Position numbers and translations under genes: made by a program | From: Megaleporinus macrocephalus | Lineage: Eukaryota; Chordata; Actinopteri; Characiformes; Anostomidae | Assembly: GCA_021613375.1 (NCBI GenBank) | Contig: CM038716.1 | Location: 2,598,684 to 2,662,683 of the forward strand | Reading direction: 5' to 3' | DNA: 64,000 nucleotides | Shown here: positions 1-10,719 of the stretch, in pieces | Layout: each line of letters opens with the position of its first letter | How positions within the stretch are numbered: position 1 is the first letter of the stretch | Notes under the pieces: generated by a model | Database searches by the model: none | The model's input: only the letters and a program-made list of their open reading frames with translations | Told to the model about the DNA's origin: nothing

Positions 1-260
1 TGAGGGTTGGCGACGTGAGCTTAAGTAACAGCTCAACGACTCAGTTAGCGCCACGAGCTACCAGGAGACAGCTCGTGGTTCCACTGAGTGCACCGAGGGA
101 GCACCGCTGCCCAGGCAGACCCCCGGGCGACCGGGAAAGCTTGGTGAAGTCCCCTGGCTCGGTGGGAGTCCAGAACCTTCGCTCTGCCCATCTTAAGTTC
201 AGCGCCACCCGTGAGGCCCCTCCCTTTCCCCCCCTCCTTCTTCTCCTTCTTTGCCAGACT
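1..260. other. GC-rich segment, function unknown
   Basis: This edge is clearly more GC-rich and complex than the AT-rich DNA that follows. It holds a 9-bp inverted repeat (CCACGAGCT and AGCTCGTGG, near 51-79). At about 222-257 a long pyrimidine tract ends in TTTGCCAG, which resembles a 3' splice acceptor on the plus strand. Open frames run on both strands, but I recognise no protein and the best plus-strand frame would need a GTG start. It could be the edge of an exon or a promoter-proximal segment of a gene to the left; the window cannot decide this. Confidence 0.25.
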
Positions 261-640
261 GTGTGTAAAGTGGACTGTGAGTACTCAAAACAATTGAATT
301 CAGCTATCAAGCCTGAAACGGGTTTATTATATTTTATTTATCCTGCCGGCTTTTGTATATATTTTTCTGAATCCAAAGTTATTGTTTAAGTCAAATCTGC
401 CTCAGTACTTAGCTATATTAATTACATGTTCTGAAGTGTGTTAGGAATTTTGGTATATCCTATCTTTATATATTGGTGTTTTCTTTCCCTTGGTTTTCCA
501 ATTTTCATATTTTATATGTGTATTTAGAGTCTATTTTGTTTACCGAAAGTAATAATTAAGGCAGAGCTACTAATTCATTTTGTAATAAAAGACATTTATT
601 TTAGTCTTAGTCTCAATCAAATACATTTATTGGGAAACTT
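261..640. other. AT-rich DNA, nothing recognised
   Basis: Low-GC sequence with short A and T runs. No coding frame, splice pattern or repeat family is recognisable. Confidence 0.6.
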
Positions 641-644
641 TAGA

Positions 645-1035
645 ATAAAAGAACTTGGGGCCCTGTCCTAATGTGTTGGACATAGAAGGGGTTACACACA
701 CAATAGCAAGAATCTCTTTTTTTGCATATTACAGATTTTGCACATTGCATATTACCTGAACGTTTGCTGCTCTGTGTTCTGTTGTTCCGTGTTATTTCCT
801 GCATGTCAGTCTTGTGTAGCACTTGTTTTTGCACTGTTTGTACAGTTGTATTTGTATTGTTTGCACTGTCTAGTCATGTTGCGCTGTTTAGTTTGTATTA
901 TGTTCCTTGTGTGCACAATATGGTCCTGGAGGAATGTCGTTTCATTTCACTGTGAATTGTGTAGATGGTTGAAACTCCACATGACCACTTCACTTAAGTG
1001 GAAGTTGTGTGTTACAACAGGCATAGACAAGTATT
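645..1035 (+). repeat. LINE 3' untranslated region fragment
   Basis: The stretch is rich in TTGCACTGT, TTTGTATT and TGTTCCTTGTGTGCACAA blocks, followed by TGGTCCTGGAGGAA and TTTCATTTCACTGTG. This order matches what I know of the 3' untranslated tail of abundant fish LINEs of the L2/Rex-like type. No RT-coding part is visible upstream, so this is a 5'-truncated copy. Open frames crossing it are non-coding. Clade assignment is tentative. Confidence 0.55.
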
Positions 1036-1040
1036 GACTC

Positions 1041-1495
1041 ATGTAAATAACATGATATATTGCAAAAAGAATGACCAGTTTTCTTCAAATAATAATCAGA
1101 TAATATAGCATAGGTAAATGAAGCTATACCTTTGTGTACATGAATTTTAGTCTGTGTCTACATTTCTTTATGTTAGCTGAACCATGACAAGGTTAATCTC
1201 CCCTCCACTCTCTAGACCCAAATCGCACTAGAGGGATTGGCTGTTCATCGTTAGTCATGGCAAAACACATCTGCTTTCCAGTCCAAAACCACAGAGGTGT
1301 AAAAGTCACTAGTGTATAAAGATGCTTGCTTGTTGGCTTTTATCAGTCTTTGTACTACACAAGTGGTCTCACAAACAAGCCAGAGAAACATTATCTGACC
1401 TAGATGCTGCCACAGTAGGCCAGAAGAAAAGAACGCATTCCCATCTGTGTTCAAAGTTGAATGAATTCGTTTGAATGTCAGTATAGCACTCTAAC
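1041..1495. other. Unannotated intergenic sequence
   Basis: Mixed composition, with no recognisable gene or repeat. Confidence 0.5.
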
Positions 1496-1499
1496 TGTG

Positions 1500-2165
1500 T
1501 TTATTTATGCAGAATCCCAGCAGCCTAAAAGAACATTGTGGACAAAGAGCACCCTTTGGCCAAAGACCAAAACAAGGCTGGCAGCTCTCTTCATGTCTGA
1601 ACCTCAGCCAAGGCTATCAACCCAACGTTCCGTTTAAGGAAGGCCTCACTATCGTGGCCTGACAAACAAATCTATTGGGTTTAGCGGCCACAACCACACG
1701 AAAGCAGCCAGTGATAGAATAATTCATACAGCCTTAAAGGCTGCATAACTCAAAGCACTGAATGCAACATTCCAGCTGCACAACGAAGCAATTAGCTGGC
1801 CATGTTTTCCTCTCCTCAGAATGGTCATGAGACCCCTTGATTGTCAGCACTTGATCTATGTCCCCCATTGTCTCCCTATGACTGTATGGGAAGCTAAAAC
1901 AAATTGAATATTATGATAAACTGCAGTGCATTGTTGGTACCAGAGCATTCCTCCCACCTGTATAATCCTGTGGATAAAGCTCATTGTTATGAGCAGCTAG
2001 CTTTAAATTGCAGGTCTCCATGCTATCTGGGTTAACCGGGCCTCGCTCCACGGGAATGCTGTATTTTCATGTTAGCTTTGTGTCAGGGCTGTTTAGAGAT
2101 AACATTTCAAGGCCCCATTTTATGCCTGCATAAATCTATTGTCTCCCACGCCAAATCTTTGGATA
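1500..2165. promoter_or_regulatory. Candidate conserved non-coding block
   Basis: About 660 bp of complex, balanced-composition sequence without simple repeats or open frames, in contrast to the AT-rich flanks. It contains homeodomain-type cores such as CAATTAGC (near 1788) and ATTGATTGT-like strings, and blocks such as TCATTGTTATGAGCAG near 1980. This texture resembles vertebrate developmental enhancers. Conservation cannot be measured from one sequence, so the call is inference from composition only. Confidence 0.3.
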
Positions 2166-2256
2166 CTGCAGTTTGAATATGTAAGCAGGAACACTAACAT
2201 ATAGATTAGATGTAGAGGCCGCAGGAGGTTGTTGTAAGACTGAAGACTCTAAATGC

Positions 2257-2276
2257 TATATATATATATATATATA
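2257..2276. repeat. (AT)n microsatellite
   Basis: Perfect alternating TA run of about 20 bp. Confidence 0.9.
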
Positions 2277-2279
2277 GAG

Positions 2280-2785
2280 CACATATTAAATATTTTAAAT
2301 ACTATTTTAATAGTACCGTATTAAAATAACACAGTTCCCTTATAAATATTATGCAGCTCAATTAAATGAAATGTAAACTAGGGGTTAGCGGCAGAATTCA
2401 GATGACAAATATAAGCTGGCTACTAAATTTCTCCGTAGGGTTACAAATTACTTCCTTTAAATTTAATGACACTCTCTGCTTTACAGTTATCATTCCTAGG
2501 TGCAGTGTTCTCGCAAAACACTGTATTACTAATCTATTATCATGCACTTTCCCATGAGCGTTCCCTTTCAAGTGTAGACATTATAGTGGGTGTGCAGTCT
2601 TGTTTGACCTGAGACAACTGTATGTTTAAAATATTAACCTCCCCCACCATAAACCATAATTTTATTTCTAGACAGATATGCTCATACATTAAATAAACTC
2701 TGCTCGAGCATAATACTGCATCTGGGCTTCTGTGGTGAGATCAGGCACCATTTTTATCAGTGGCGGACCACAATAAAAGGTAATA
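2280..2785. other. AT-rich intergenic DNA
   Basis: No gene, splice signal or repeat family recognised. Confidence 0.5.
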
Positions 2786-2794
2786 TCCAACATT

Positions 2795-3005
2795 TATACA
2801 GTCCTGTTCAAAAGTCTTAGACCCTTCCTCATTTATTTATTTATTTATTTTTACTGAAAATGGAAATTAATTACAAGTTGAGAAAAGTATCCATGCTTTA
2901 CCATCATTGTAGCTTCCATTTGTTTCTTTCAGTTTTTCTTCTCACATTCAATGAGGTCTGGACTCTGGGGTGATCAGTTCATTGTTCTAAGAACAAGTTT
3001 GTTTT
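2795..3005. mobile_element. Tc1-like transposon end, tentative
   Basis: The string CAGTCCTGTTCAAAAGTCTT at about 2802, then TTTCTTCTCACATTCAATGAGGTCTGGACTC-type text near 2934-2960, resembles the ends and antisense body of Tc1/mariner-like elements common in fish. A TTTA microsatellite (2830-2852) lies between them. No intact transposase remains and the right end was not found. Assignment rests on remembered family text. Confidence 0.35.
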
Positions 3006-3009
3006 GTTG

Positions 3010-3985
3010 TTTTGTTTTGCAAGTTTTCTTCTTTACTTTTCTTGACAGCTATACATCCATTCAAACTCAGTGTTCATTTATTAAATTCATTTATTTCTTT
3101 CTAATACTTCAGGTAGTTTTAGTGATCTGTCATGTGTTGCACAGTTGTTAGGAGCCTAATTTATAACTATCAATGGGAACCCTGACTGTTAGATACCAGT
3201 TGGTTGTAGTGTATCATATGAACCTGTATCATAAAAAACAAGCAAAATACTTTATTTATTTGCCACTTGTATGCAAGTAGATTATCTTTTGTCAAAACCG
3301 CTCAGACTTATTTCTTCATATACAAACACCTCATATGTAATAGCTGTGTGGGTTGAAGGGCGGTTATTGTTGTATGAATGTGAGAGTGAGAGGCATTTTT
3401 GATGGGGAAAAAAGGACTGTGGCAAACAAATGTGCATGACACACACAGGCATTCTCCAGATATGAAGCAATAGGCCCAATATTAGGAATTGCAATATTTT
3501 AATCATTTCAGTTCCATAACTTCTTGCAAAAACATTATAAGAAGTGCCATTTTAGTATAATAGTTCAATAAACAGACACACAGGACTTAGAATAGACTGT
3601 TATGAGACTGTCATTGTATAAACTATATAAATCACCAAAAACCCCCACACCTTTCATAAGCAGAGGACTATTGATGTCTATATCAGCAGCCTACCTCTTA
3701 TGCTTATTTTTCTGTTTCTATGTGAGAAAAAATAGAGGACAAAAGGAGAAGTTGGTGATAATCACTAGATTTACTGTAAGTACTTGCAATTACTTTTAGT
3801 ATAATTGCTTAATTTGATTTGTTCTTTTGATTTTTTTTTTATCTAAGATGCAATGCTTGCAAATTTTACTTAGAAAAATATTATCCAATTTATATTGTCC
3901 AATTTGTTTCACAACTGTGTATCAGGAGATTAGTCCTGGTATTATTTAGTATCGGATTGAAGGGAAACTATCTATCATTACACTC
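3010..3985. other. AT-rich intergenic DNA, nothing recognised
   Basis: Contains T-rich runs and several short spurious frames. No domain, splice pair or repeat consensus is recognisable. Confidence 0.5.
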
Positions 3986-3989
3986 TGTT

Positions 3990-4780
3990 TACATCGTTTT
4001 TTTAAGTCTTCGGGTAAAGGATTCATTCCTGGCATCAGCGTAAACAGTGCAAGGTTTTTCTGTTTTTCATCACTCTGCTTGATTGACAGCAATCCATGCG
4101 CATCTCTTGTACCTGTACATTCCAGTGCAGCACACCCACTACACGGTGATCATTTCACCAGTGCTTCTATGTGATACGTGACAGCTTAGCTCGGCAGTAA
4201 GTTGGGACAAATGCGCTTTGTTGCCCTCAGCCCAGATTGCTTTAATTTAATTAACAGTAGGGAGGCATGAAAGGCCTATGAAAGCTTCACAATGGAAAAG
4301 GGCAGGGGGTTGTCTGCCGTGACCCAGTAAATTTGTCACAGAGATGGATTCACTCCTTGTAGCATCATAAAAAATTAAACGCCTCTCGCAGGAGCTTGGT
4401 CACCTCATAAATTCTCCGAGAATGCTCAGTCACAGGACGGAGTGGCAGGATGCGACATGCAGTCATTAGCTGGTTATTCTTGCAGGTAATTGAGTAGTGC
4501 TCTGGCCGGGCATTCTGCCTGGCTTCGCTCGCCTATAGAAAATGGGCCTATGCCAAGCGGTTCCTGATTGAAATGTCAGCCACCCTGTTTTGTTCGCCCA
4601 TTTCTGCTGCGTTTGTTTGCAGTGCAGGTGCAGCACCTCATTCTGTCACTGGTACAGATATCTGTGCCATTATCACCATTCTCAATGCTGCTTGATCAGC
4701 ATGAACAGAACAGCCTTCATAGCTGGTTCATTCCCGGGACTGAAGTTTGAAATCAGAAATCTCGTTTGCTAGGAGTTGAT
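3990..4780. promoter_or_regulatory. Candidate developmental enhancer block
   Basis: A complex, repeat-free 790-bp stretch. It includes TGATTGACAG at 4080-4089, an exact match to the known composite PBX-PREP/MEIS decamer. A homeodomain-rich stretch (TTTAATTTAATTAACAG, near 4240) and a purine-rich GGAAAAGGGCAGGGGG block near 4294 follow. Short frames across it are not gene-like. The enhancer call is inferred from the site and the texture; I know of no linked gene. Confidence 0.4.
4080..4089 (+). promoter_or_regulatory. PBX-MEIS composite site
   Basis: The ten bases TGATTGACAG equal the established PBX-PREP1/MEIS binding sequence. A given decamer is expected only rarely by chance in a 64-kb window, and this one lies inside a complex block, which supports function. 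Occupancy is unknown. Confidence 0.5.
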
Positions 4781-4965
4781 TCCACAGACAAGTCTCTAGG
4801 TACCACTTTTTTTTCAGCTTTTTAAATGCCATGTAATGGTGCTGTGTGGTGTATAATAGAAAGTCTAAGACATAAATCAAAATTAAAGAGCAATATTCAT
4901 TGAAAACCTTTTTAGTTTATTAAATGGAAACATGTAATTAACTGAAAATTACATATAAGCCCGCA

Positions 4966-5519
4966 ACACTACGTACCCAAGGGCGTGGGAGCGGGTTTGA
5001 CATTGGGAGGGACACATTAGCTGATATGAATCAAAGCCCAACCTGTGACCTAAAATATTACATATTAGCTGATTCCACTGTAGCTAAGGTAGTAAATCAC
5101 TGTATGTATAGTTGCGTAGAACAACATTTGTGGAATTACAGTAAATTACAAATAAACAAAATACAACATTATCTGTACTTCTGTTTATTATTAAATAAAT
5201 CCTTTACAAACTAAACAAGATACTGCACATTACATGGTCCTGTTATCAAAACAAGAATTTTATTTTGCATACATTTAGTGTAGTAGCAGTCTGCAGTTTG
5301 GGATGTGGCCAAAAGTAATGTAACTTTACGTTTCAGAGTGCTTTCTGACTAAAGTTAATATAAACATTAACCCGAACCCTCCTAGTCTGTTATCATAACG
5401 ACACATTATACTAAAGTCGTTTTATTGCAGTATATATGGTCATCGTTGCTATTCATTGCTTTAACCACTGACCTCACGTTTAAAGCTGGCACGAGCTACC
5501 CCATGCTCCAACGAGGCCA
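4966..5519 (+). mobile_element. Family Q DNA element, copy A, truncated
   Basis: This segment is repeated at 53640-54605 (same orientation) and 55040-55470 (opposite). Shared landmarks are CTGATTCCACTGTAG, TAAATCACTGTATGTATAG, GGAATTACAGTAAAT and TATATGGTCATCGTTGC. The left end reads AAGGGCGTGGGAGCGGG. The far end of copy B, reverse complemented, reads TGGCGTAGGAACTGGGG, so the two ends look like degenerate terminal inverted repeats of a non-autonomous DNA transposon. No transposase frame is visible. The right part of this copy is missing because family P sequence starts at about 5520. Confidence 0.6.
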
Positions 5520-5790
5520 GTGCTGAGAAGGATCCACCACATCATGTAATGTGTATAATTCAATATAATATAAGTGCTCCGTGGTGGTCCTTTGGGGATC
5601 CTGGCTATTTAGGAATGGGGTAAAGGTAAGATAACAAAGTATACAGAGAAACAGCTGGACTATAGTCTGTAATCGTAGAACTATTAATGCACCTATACTG
5701 TAAGTGGAACTGATAAAATGGACAATAGATACAAGGGTATGTGCTCAATAAAGGGCTCAGTGAGTGTATATTGATAATTCATTTGTCTAC
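5520..5790 (-). repeat. Family P repeat copy
   Basis: Starts at TGCTGAGAAGGATCCACCAC and continues through CCGTGGTGGTCC, ACAGAGAAACAGCTGGACTA and AAGTGGAACTGATAAAATGG. The reverse complement of this order recurs at 25065-25195 and 33380-33545, and related text occurs at 52215-52470. I recognise it as an abundant palindromic repeat of ostariophysan fish genomes. Its junction lies inside family Q sequence, so it inserted there or was joined by recombination. Confidence 0.6.
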
Positions 5791-5794
5791 TCTT

Positions 5795-6610
5795 TACTTT
5801 TGTGCACAGTGCTGCAAGTTGAACTTTTGCGTTCTTCCAAACTTAAATCTAATGAGGTGTAGATGTGAAGTCAAAGGAGCCATTGACATTCCTCTTTAAA
5901 GAAACACCAACCTTCACACAAGCAACTGCCCAAACACGCCGTGCACATTTCTTTCTTGTGTGTAGAAAAATGGCGAAAGAAGATATTTCCAAGGAGATCA
6001 GATGTAAGATATATCCACTTGCGTTAGTACATCAGTTATTCAGTTTTGAGTTCCCAAAGCTACACTTAAAAAATTCAAATATGCAGAGACCACCAAAACT
6101 GTTACCATCAGATAAAAGGTACTTCACGGTCCACAGTTGCTTCAGATTTTTTTTCAAAAAAAAAACCAAAAAACAGGTGTTTCTTCCCACCTTTCTGCTG
6201 TGAGAGGACATCTCAATCCCTTTGAGTCTAAAACCGGCACAGCTTTAGAACAAAAACCTGAGTGCGGCATCTGAAGACTGTGGAGGTGTTGGGCTGGGGG
6301 CTTATTGTTGTATGACTGGTCAAAATACAGACAGATAAACATGTGGTTAGATCTACTAGGATTTTCAGGGCGGGATCAACAGGAGAAACATATTAACAGC
6401 AAACCATCAAAGATCTGCACATGTAAGAAATTAGATTTATCGACCAATTACATACAGCACGTCACTAAAATGCAGTCAATACAAAATGATGTATGCAAAC
6501 ATTCTAATGTTAATCAATAGCCTTTTAAAATGAGTGCACACAGCAATCAGAGGCACTTTGTTATTTATCTACTTCTTTGCTGCTGTGTAAAGTAATGGGT
6601 ATGAAGATTG
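5795..6610. other. Unannotated intergenic sequence
   Basis: A 112-codon plus frame (5865-6203) ends in lysine codons from an A run and has no recognisable domain. No repeat family was identified. Confidence 0.45.
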
Positions 6611-6615
6611 GACAG

Positions 6616-6708
6616 GCCCCACTAAATGATGCAGTGATGCTCTGGACCTGGTCTGAAAAACAAGCAGCTTTCAAGAAGGTGTTACTAAGAAAAATAAATG
6701 TGCACTAA
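6616..6708 (+). pseudogene. Gypsy-like RT/RNase H boundary fragment
   Basis: Thirty codons read APLNDAVMLWTWSEKQAAF and continue KKVLL before a stop. In Gypsy-type retrotransposons the stretch after the RT domain has the pattern APL...F.W..E...AF..L, where RNase H begins. The similarity is short and no flanking RT or integrase motif is visible, so it may be a tiny remnant or chance. Confidence 0.3.
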
Positions 6709-6711
6709 TAC

Positions 6712-7065
6712 ATAGTAACTGGACATCTGACATGTGCAGTAGGGTTTTATGGACCAATACATTTTTAATTGGTATTACTTGGATTGTGAGGAGCAGGAAA
6801 CAACCAACTTCTAAGACTGAACTTTAGGGAAAAGAATGGAAGTTATAATAAAGGGAAATAATGGACAAATTTAATTAAGTTTATTTAAGTATTTTTTTTC
6901 TTAAAGGGTGGTCTCTGATTTTTGCACTGTAATGTAAGAAGGTTATATACCTCTTAGAAAGTTCTCATTTTGGAAACAATTTTGTTAAAAAGGTAAAATA
7001 TATAAGTTCTTGGAAGGGAAAGATGGATACCTTGGAAGTCAGTAATTATGCATGTATGCAAGCAC
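6712..7065. other. AT-rich intergenic DNA
   Basis: Nothing recognised beyond short A and T runs. Confidence 0.5.
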
Positions 7066-7069
7066 TCAT

Positions 7070-7330
7070 ATGACCCTGAGACAAAGAATAGCATTCCCTG
7101 CATGTAGTCGATTGCTGACATTTATGTTATGAAAATACACCAATTATATGAGCATTAGCATCCTTGCCTTGGCAAAAGACTCCATAGGGTCTTTTTCATG
7201 CGCAGGCAAACGAACGACTTGTCTTGGCATTTGGAACGCCTCAGGTAATTTTCCATCCTAAGCCCTTTGTCGTGATGGCAGAATTACATGCAGGTGTTGG
7301 CAATCGCAGAGTGACTTCTCTGTGATTATG
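7070..7330. promoter_or_regulatory. Candidate conserved non-coding block
   Basis: About 260 bp of balanced, repeat-free sequence with blocks such as TTATATGAGCATTAGCAT and TTGCCTTGGCAAAAGAC. The second contains TTGCCTTGGCAA, a near-perfect NF-I-type palindrome (TTGGC-N5-GCCAA-like but offset). No open frame spans it. The regulatory role is inferred from texture. Confidence 0.25.
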
Positions 7331-7529
7331 CTTTCAAACAAACAAAAGATCAGACGGAGAAGAAGCAGAGGAGGTGGGAGGAGCATGTAAGCATCAGGGG
7401 GATGTTCTGATGAGGACAAGGTGCACTACTGGAGATGTAAGGAGGCTGTGCACCTGCAGTGTGTAGGCTAGAGGGTTGTTTTTGCCAGTTTATATTGCAG
7501 AATGCATGCGGTGTGATCTTCTAAACATC

Positions 7530-7820
7530 ATTCAATCCAAATATGCTGTACAGATTTTCTTTGAGCAAAGCAAAAAGTAAAGAGGACGTACACTTCCTTG
7601 GGGCATGCACCAGTTGAAATGATGAGGCTCTGCATCACCTCTCCATTGTGCTGCACACCTAAAAAAGATAGAAAGCACATGGCTAGAAGATCTATAAGGA
7701 ATCCATCCAGAACAGGTTTCACATCGACGGAATACCTCCGTGTCACAAGCCAAACTCCCGGGTCCGAGAGTCCTATTGAAATTCCAATAACAAGAGGTGC
7801 CAGGGAGCTGTGTGAAAAGA
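7530..7820 (-). pseudogene. LINE reverse transcriptase fragment, frameshifted
   Basis: On the minus strand one frame reads HNGEVMQSLIISTGA and the adjacent frame continues PQGSVRPLYFLL. Joined across a small indel near 7612 this is the RT motif of non-LTR retrotransposons (V.NG......STG.PQG.VLSPLLF). The upstream part (APLVIGISIGLSDPG) is open but not recognised. A second open frame overlaps throughout. The copy is short, frameshifted and lacks the YADD block. Confidence 0.45.
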
Positions 7821-7829
7821 ATTCATGTC

Positions 7830-8860
7830 CATAGAGTTTTACATTTCCTCACTGTCAGTACGAGTAACCGCCACCATCTGAACGATCACTGGGAACATTA
7901 TGTTGCCCACTCGGTACTGCAGTCATGCAGTAGATTTAATAGTGACCTGTGGTGTAGAAGGTATACAGTGTAGTTATTCTGCCCCAGATGCATGGTGCCC
8001 TGAGACGGTTGCCATAAACATTTGAACTTCTACAAGAAAGTTGTACTAAAACAACCAACAAAGTTGTAAATACAAATAGTAAAAGTGGACAACACAAGCT
8101 AGTACATACTCTGCTCTGGCAAAGAATGCATTCATGGTAAATATATCAATAACACTTCAAGTTCTCTATCAATGATATTAAAATAATTTATGAATATTAT
8201 CATTTCATGATGCATCTAGTGAATGTTTAGCCTAGGGATATATCTGAATGTTTAGAGTCCCTAAGCAACACCCAGCTCACACCAATTGTTTGCTTTGCAG
8301 ACTATTTAATAATGAATAATTTAAAAAAAATGAAAACCATGACCTATAGCAGTCAAGATTGAATAACTTGAGTTATTAATTGAGAGATTAATTTGCTTTA
8401 CTATGCTTGACAAGAATGAAGGGATTTTGCAGATCATCTACTTACACATACTAAAAGTTTCTTAAAGTCATACCAGAAATAAATAGTTCTCTGCTAACTA
8501 TGGTAATCTTTTCCCTCAGCCTTGGCTATATGCTGAAACCTTTCATTAAGAAATTTAACCTTGCCCAAAACTTAAACTTGTGGTTTAATGTCTAAGTTCC
8601 TAATGCCACAGGAATGTTATGCATGGAAGAATACAGTTGTTTGTTAGGCTCTGTTACAGATGGAATAAAGAAACTATCAATTACTGGCTTCTGATCAGAG
8701 CTTTTTTCGTATTTTCGTGTCTCTGTGTAACATGTGTGATCTAAGCTACACAATTCTGCTTCAGTGGCTAAGAACTGCTCTTCTGACTCCTGACATACCC
8801 GTTCTACCAGACTGACTCTTATCAATCTGTAAATCTAACCAAGAATGTGCTCAAATGAAA
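7830..8860. other. Unannotated intergenic sequence
   Basis: Includes a 77-codon minus frame (8592-8825) without recognisable features. No repeat or regulatory block stands out. Confidence 0.45.
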
Positions 8861-8955
8861 AAAAAGTAAAGTATGGTGTTCCACAAGGCTCTATTCAGGG
8901 ACCAATTATATTTATCTTATATATTTTCTCTCAATTACTTCTATTTGGGTTAGGG
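8860..8955 (+). pseudogene. LINE-2/CR1-like RT motif fragment
   Basis: From 8872 the plus strand encodes YGVPQGSIQGPIIFILYI. This corresponds to the GVPQGSVLGPLLF.LY block of L2/CR1/jockey-type RT. A stop follows within about 20 codons and the YADD segment is not found downstream. The preceding 40 bp can be read as the degenerate linker before this motif. A short relic. Confidence 0.55.
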
Positions 8956-9465
8956 TTAGTTAAGTTGTTTATGAACATCTGAAATCTCAATTATTTATCA
9001 GAAATTTCAAGTGTAGCCTTGGAAATCTTTGGCATCACCTCTAAGATACTGTACATGTCTAACAACATCAGTGGTCCCCTTTACCAAAGCTTTTTTCATG
9101 AATGATCTGAATATACTGGTTTAATCCCGTCTAATGCTGTTCTATGAACAATCTATAAATTCAGTATCTGACAGAGAATGGTTTCCTATTTTGAGGATAC
9201 CTGTCAATACCTGTTTAAACAATGCAATCCAAAACCTCCTATGAATAATGGACATAATACATTGTGTACCCTGCCTGGGAGAGAGTTACTGGGACCTATT
9301 CCTGGAGACTTGCTGGGTGTAGTGTTCCTCAGCAAGCGCCTGGTGGAAAGACAACCTGGGGGAACCATTTGTGACCACTACCCGCAAGGTTCAGTGTAGA
9401 AGACTGGTGTAGTGCCTTATAGGCCAATTAAATCAATGGCAATTAAAATTACAGGGGGGAATATT
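8956..9465. other. Unannotated, possibly more LINE sequence
   Basis: Between two LINE relics. A 73-codon plus frame (9178-9399) contains complex text (CTGGTGGAAAGACAACC) that may belong to the LINE that follows, but I could not place it in an endonuclease or RT domain. Confidence 0.35.
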
Positions 9466-9469
9466 ACTA

Positions 9470-10215
9470 TTTGTGGTCATTTATTGTTATTGGACTTTCC
9501 GAACAAGTCATTGTCCATAAAGAACACTATGTTCGAAATCAAGGATGCTCATAAATCTACATAGAACCAGCACTTACTGGGTGAAAAGACAATCATTGAC
9601 ACTCGGGTAAAGAGAGGTACTGAGCTGCCATCCAATCACCATCTGGTGGTGAGTTGATTGCCAGACCTGGTAGACCCAACAAACAGTAAGGGTGTGCTGG
9701 GAATGACTGGCAGAGGCCCCTGTCTGGATTGATTTTAGCTCCTACTTCTGTGAGAGCTCTTCTCATGTGCTTTAGGAAGCATGTAGTCTGAATGGACCCT
9801 GTTCAAAACCTCCATTGTAGAAACCGCCAGGTAAAGCTGTGGCCAAGAGCTTGTTGGTGCTTGTCAGAACACACAGGTGGACGTTTGGACACTGGTTGTG
9901 AGGAAGGCTGTTAAGCTGAGTAAGGAGCCCTTTAGGAATTGGTTGGTTTGGAGGACTCCCAAGTAGGTACCAACAGGTAAAGAATGTGGGGACAATAGCA
10001 GAACTAAATCCGGATTTTGGAGAGTCCATGGAAATGACGTTTGGTTGGCTTAAAAGAGGTTCTGACCGACCAGTGACTCAAAAATGGTTCAAGTGGATTT
10101 GCTCAAGCTGTACTTAGCAAAGGCAGAGAAATTCTGAGCTTGAATGAGGATATTGTTAATTGATGGAAGGAACATTTCAAAGAACTCCTAAACATAAAAA
10201 ACACACCTATTTTGT
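9470..10215 (+). pseudogene. LINE endonuclease C-terminus and linker relic
   Basis: The plus strand carries the end of an apurinic-type endonuclease domain. It reads NTMFEIKDAHK around 9528-9556, then from 9596 DTRVKRGTELPSNHHLVVS followed by a stop. The SNHHLV string corresponds to the catalytic SDH box of LINE endonucleases, with D changed to N. Downstream text (GAATGGACCCTGTTCAAAAC, GTGAGGAAGGCTGTTAAGC and TGATGGAAGGAACATTTCAA) follows the order I know from the endonuclease-RT linker of an abundant fish and lamprey LINE. Stops, frameshifts and an internal deletion near 9655 make it inactive. Clade left open. Confidence 0.65.
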
Positions 10216-10219
10216 GGTA

Positions 10220-10465
10220 GGTCCTTCGGAATTAGGCGGTGCCAGGTCATTTCGGGTCATTTGGACTCTATGCCCAGAGTGAGAACTGTGTCTGTATGCT
10301 TGTACATTACGTCGAGCTCATTCTGGGATGCTTAATGAGGTCAATTTACAATCGTAATCGTAATCGCAATAGTTTACACAGCAATGTTGATATTTTTGAG
10401 GATAATGAATGTAATTTAAAAAAACAGTTCTGAAATAGTTTCGAAATCTGAACCACTTCAGTAGA
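10220..10465. other. Spacer with short (TAATCG)n run
   Basis: Contains a brief AATCGTAATCGTAATCGCAA run at about 10350 and otherwise nothing recognised. Confidence 0.5.
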
Positions 10466-10467
10466 AT

Positions 10468-10475
10468 TATATATA

Positions 10476-10553
<78 letters not shown>
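10468..10553. repeat. (AT)n microsatellite
   Basis: About 85 bp of nearly pure alternating AT. It creates the isoleucine/tyrosine-rich minus frame at 10318-10659, which is not a gene. Confidence 0.95.
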
Positions 10554-10558
<5 letters not shown>

Positions 10559-10719
10559 GAATTAAACTGAAGCATGTTGCCTTTGCCCCTTGTGTTCGTC
10601 ACCTGGCTTTGATCAATGGAAAGAATCCGGGAGTTAGTGTAAGCAAAATGGAATGACAAAGGCGATCACTGGTGCACTAGTTGTATGGTTCCGATTTAAG
10701 AGTTGTACCTTTCCCTTTC

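Noticed and set aside
15..389. 124-codon plus frame at the GC-rich left edge
   Set aside because: Needs a GTG start, overlaps an 89-codon minus frame, and has no domain. An exon edge cannot be excluded but a complete gene is not supported.
5865..6203. 112-codon plus frame
   Set aside because: No domain, poly-lysine from an A run, no splice or start support.
7740..7820. Minus-strand APLVIGISIGLSDPG text as a receptor transmembrane exon
   Set aside because: An acceptor-like TTCTTTTCACACAG precedes it, but a second frame is equally open and the downstream part matches LINE RT, so a receptor exon is not supported.
10318..10659. 113-codon minus frame with isoleucine-tyrosine run
   Set aside because: Translated (AT)n microsatellite.
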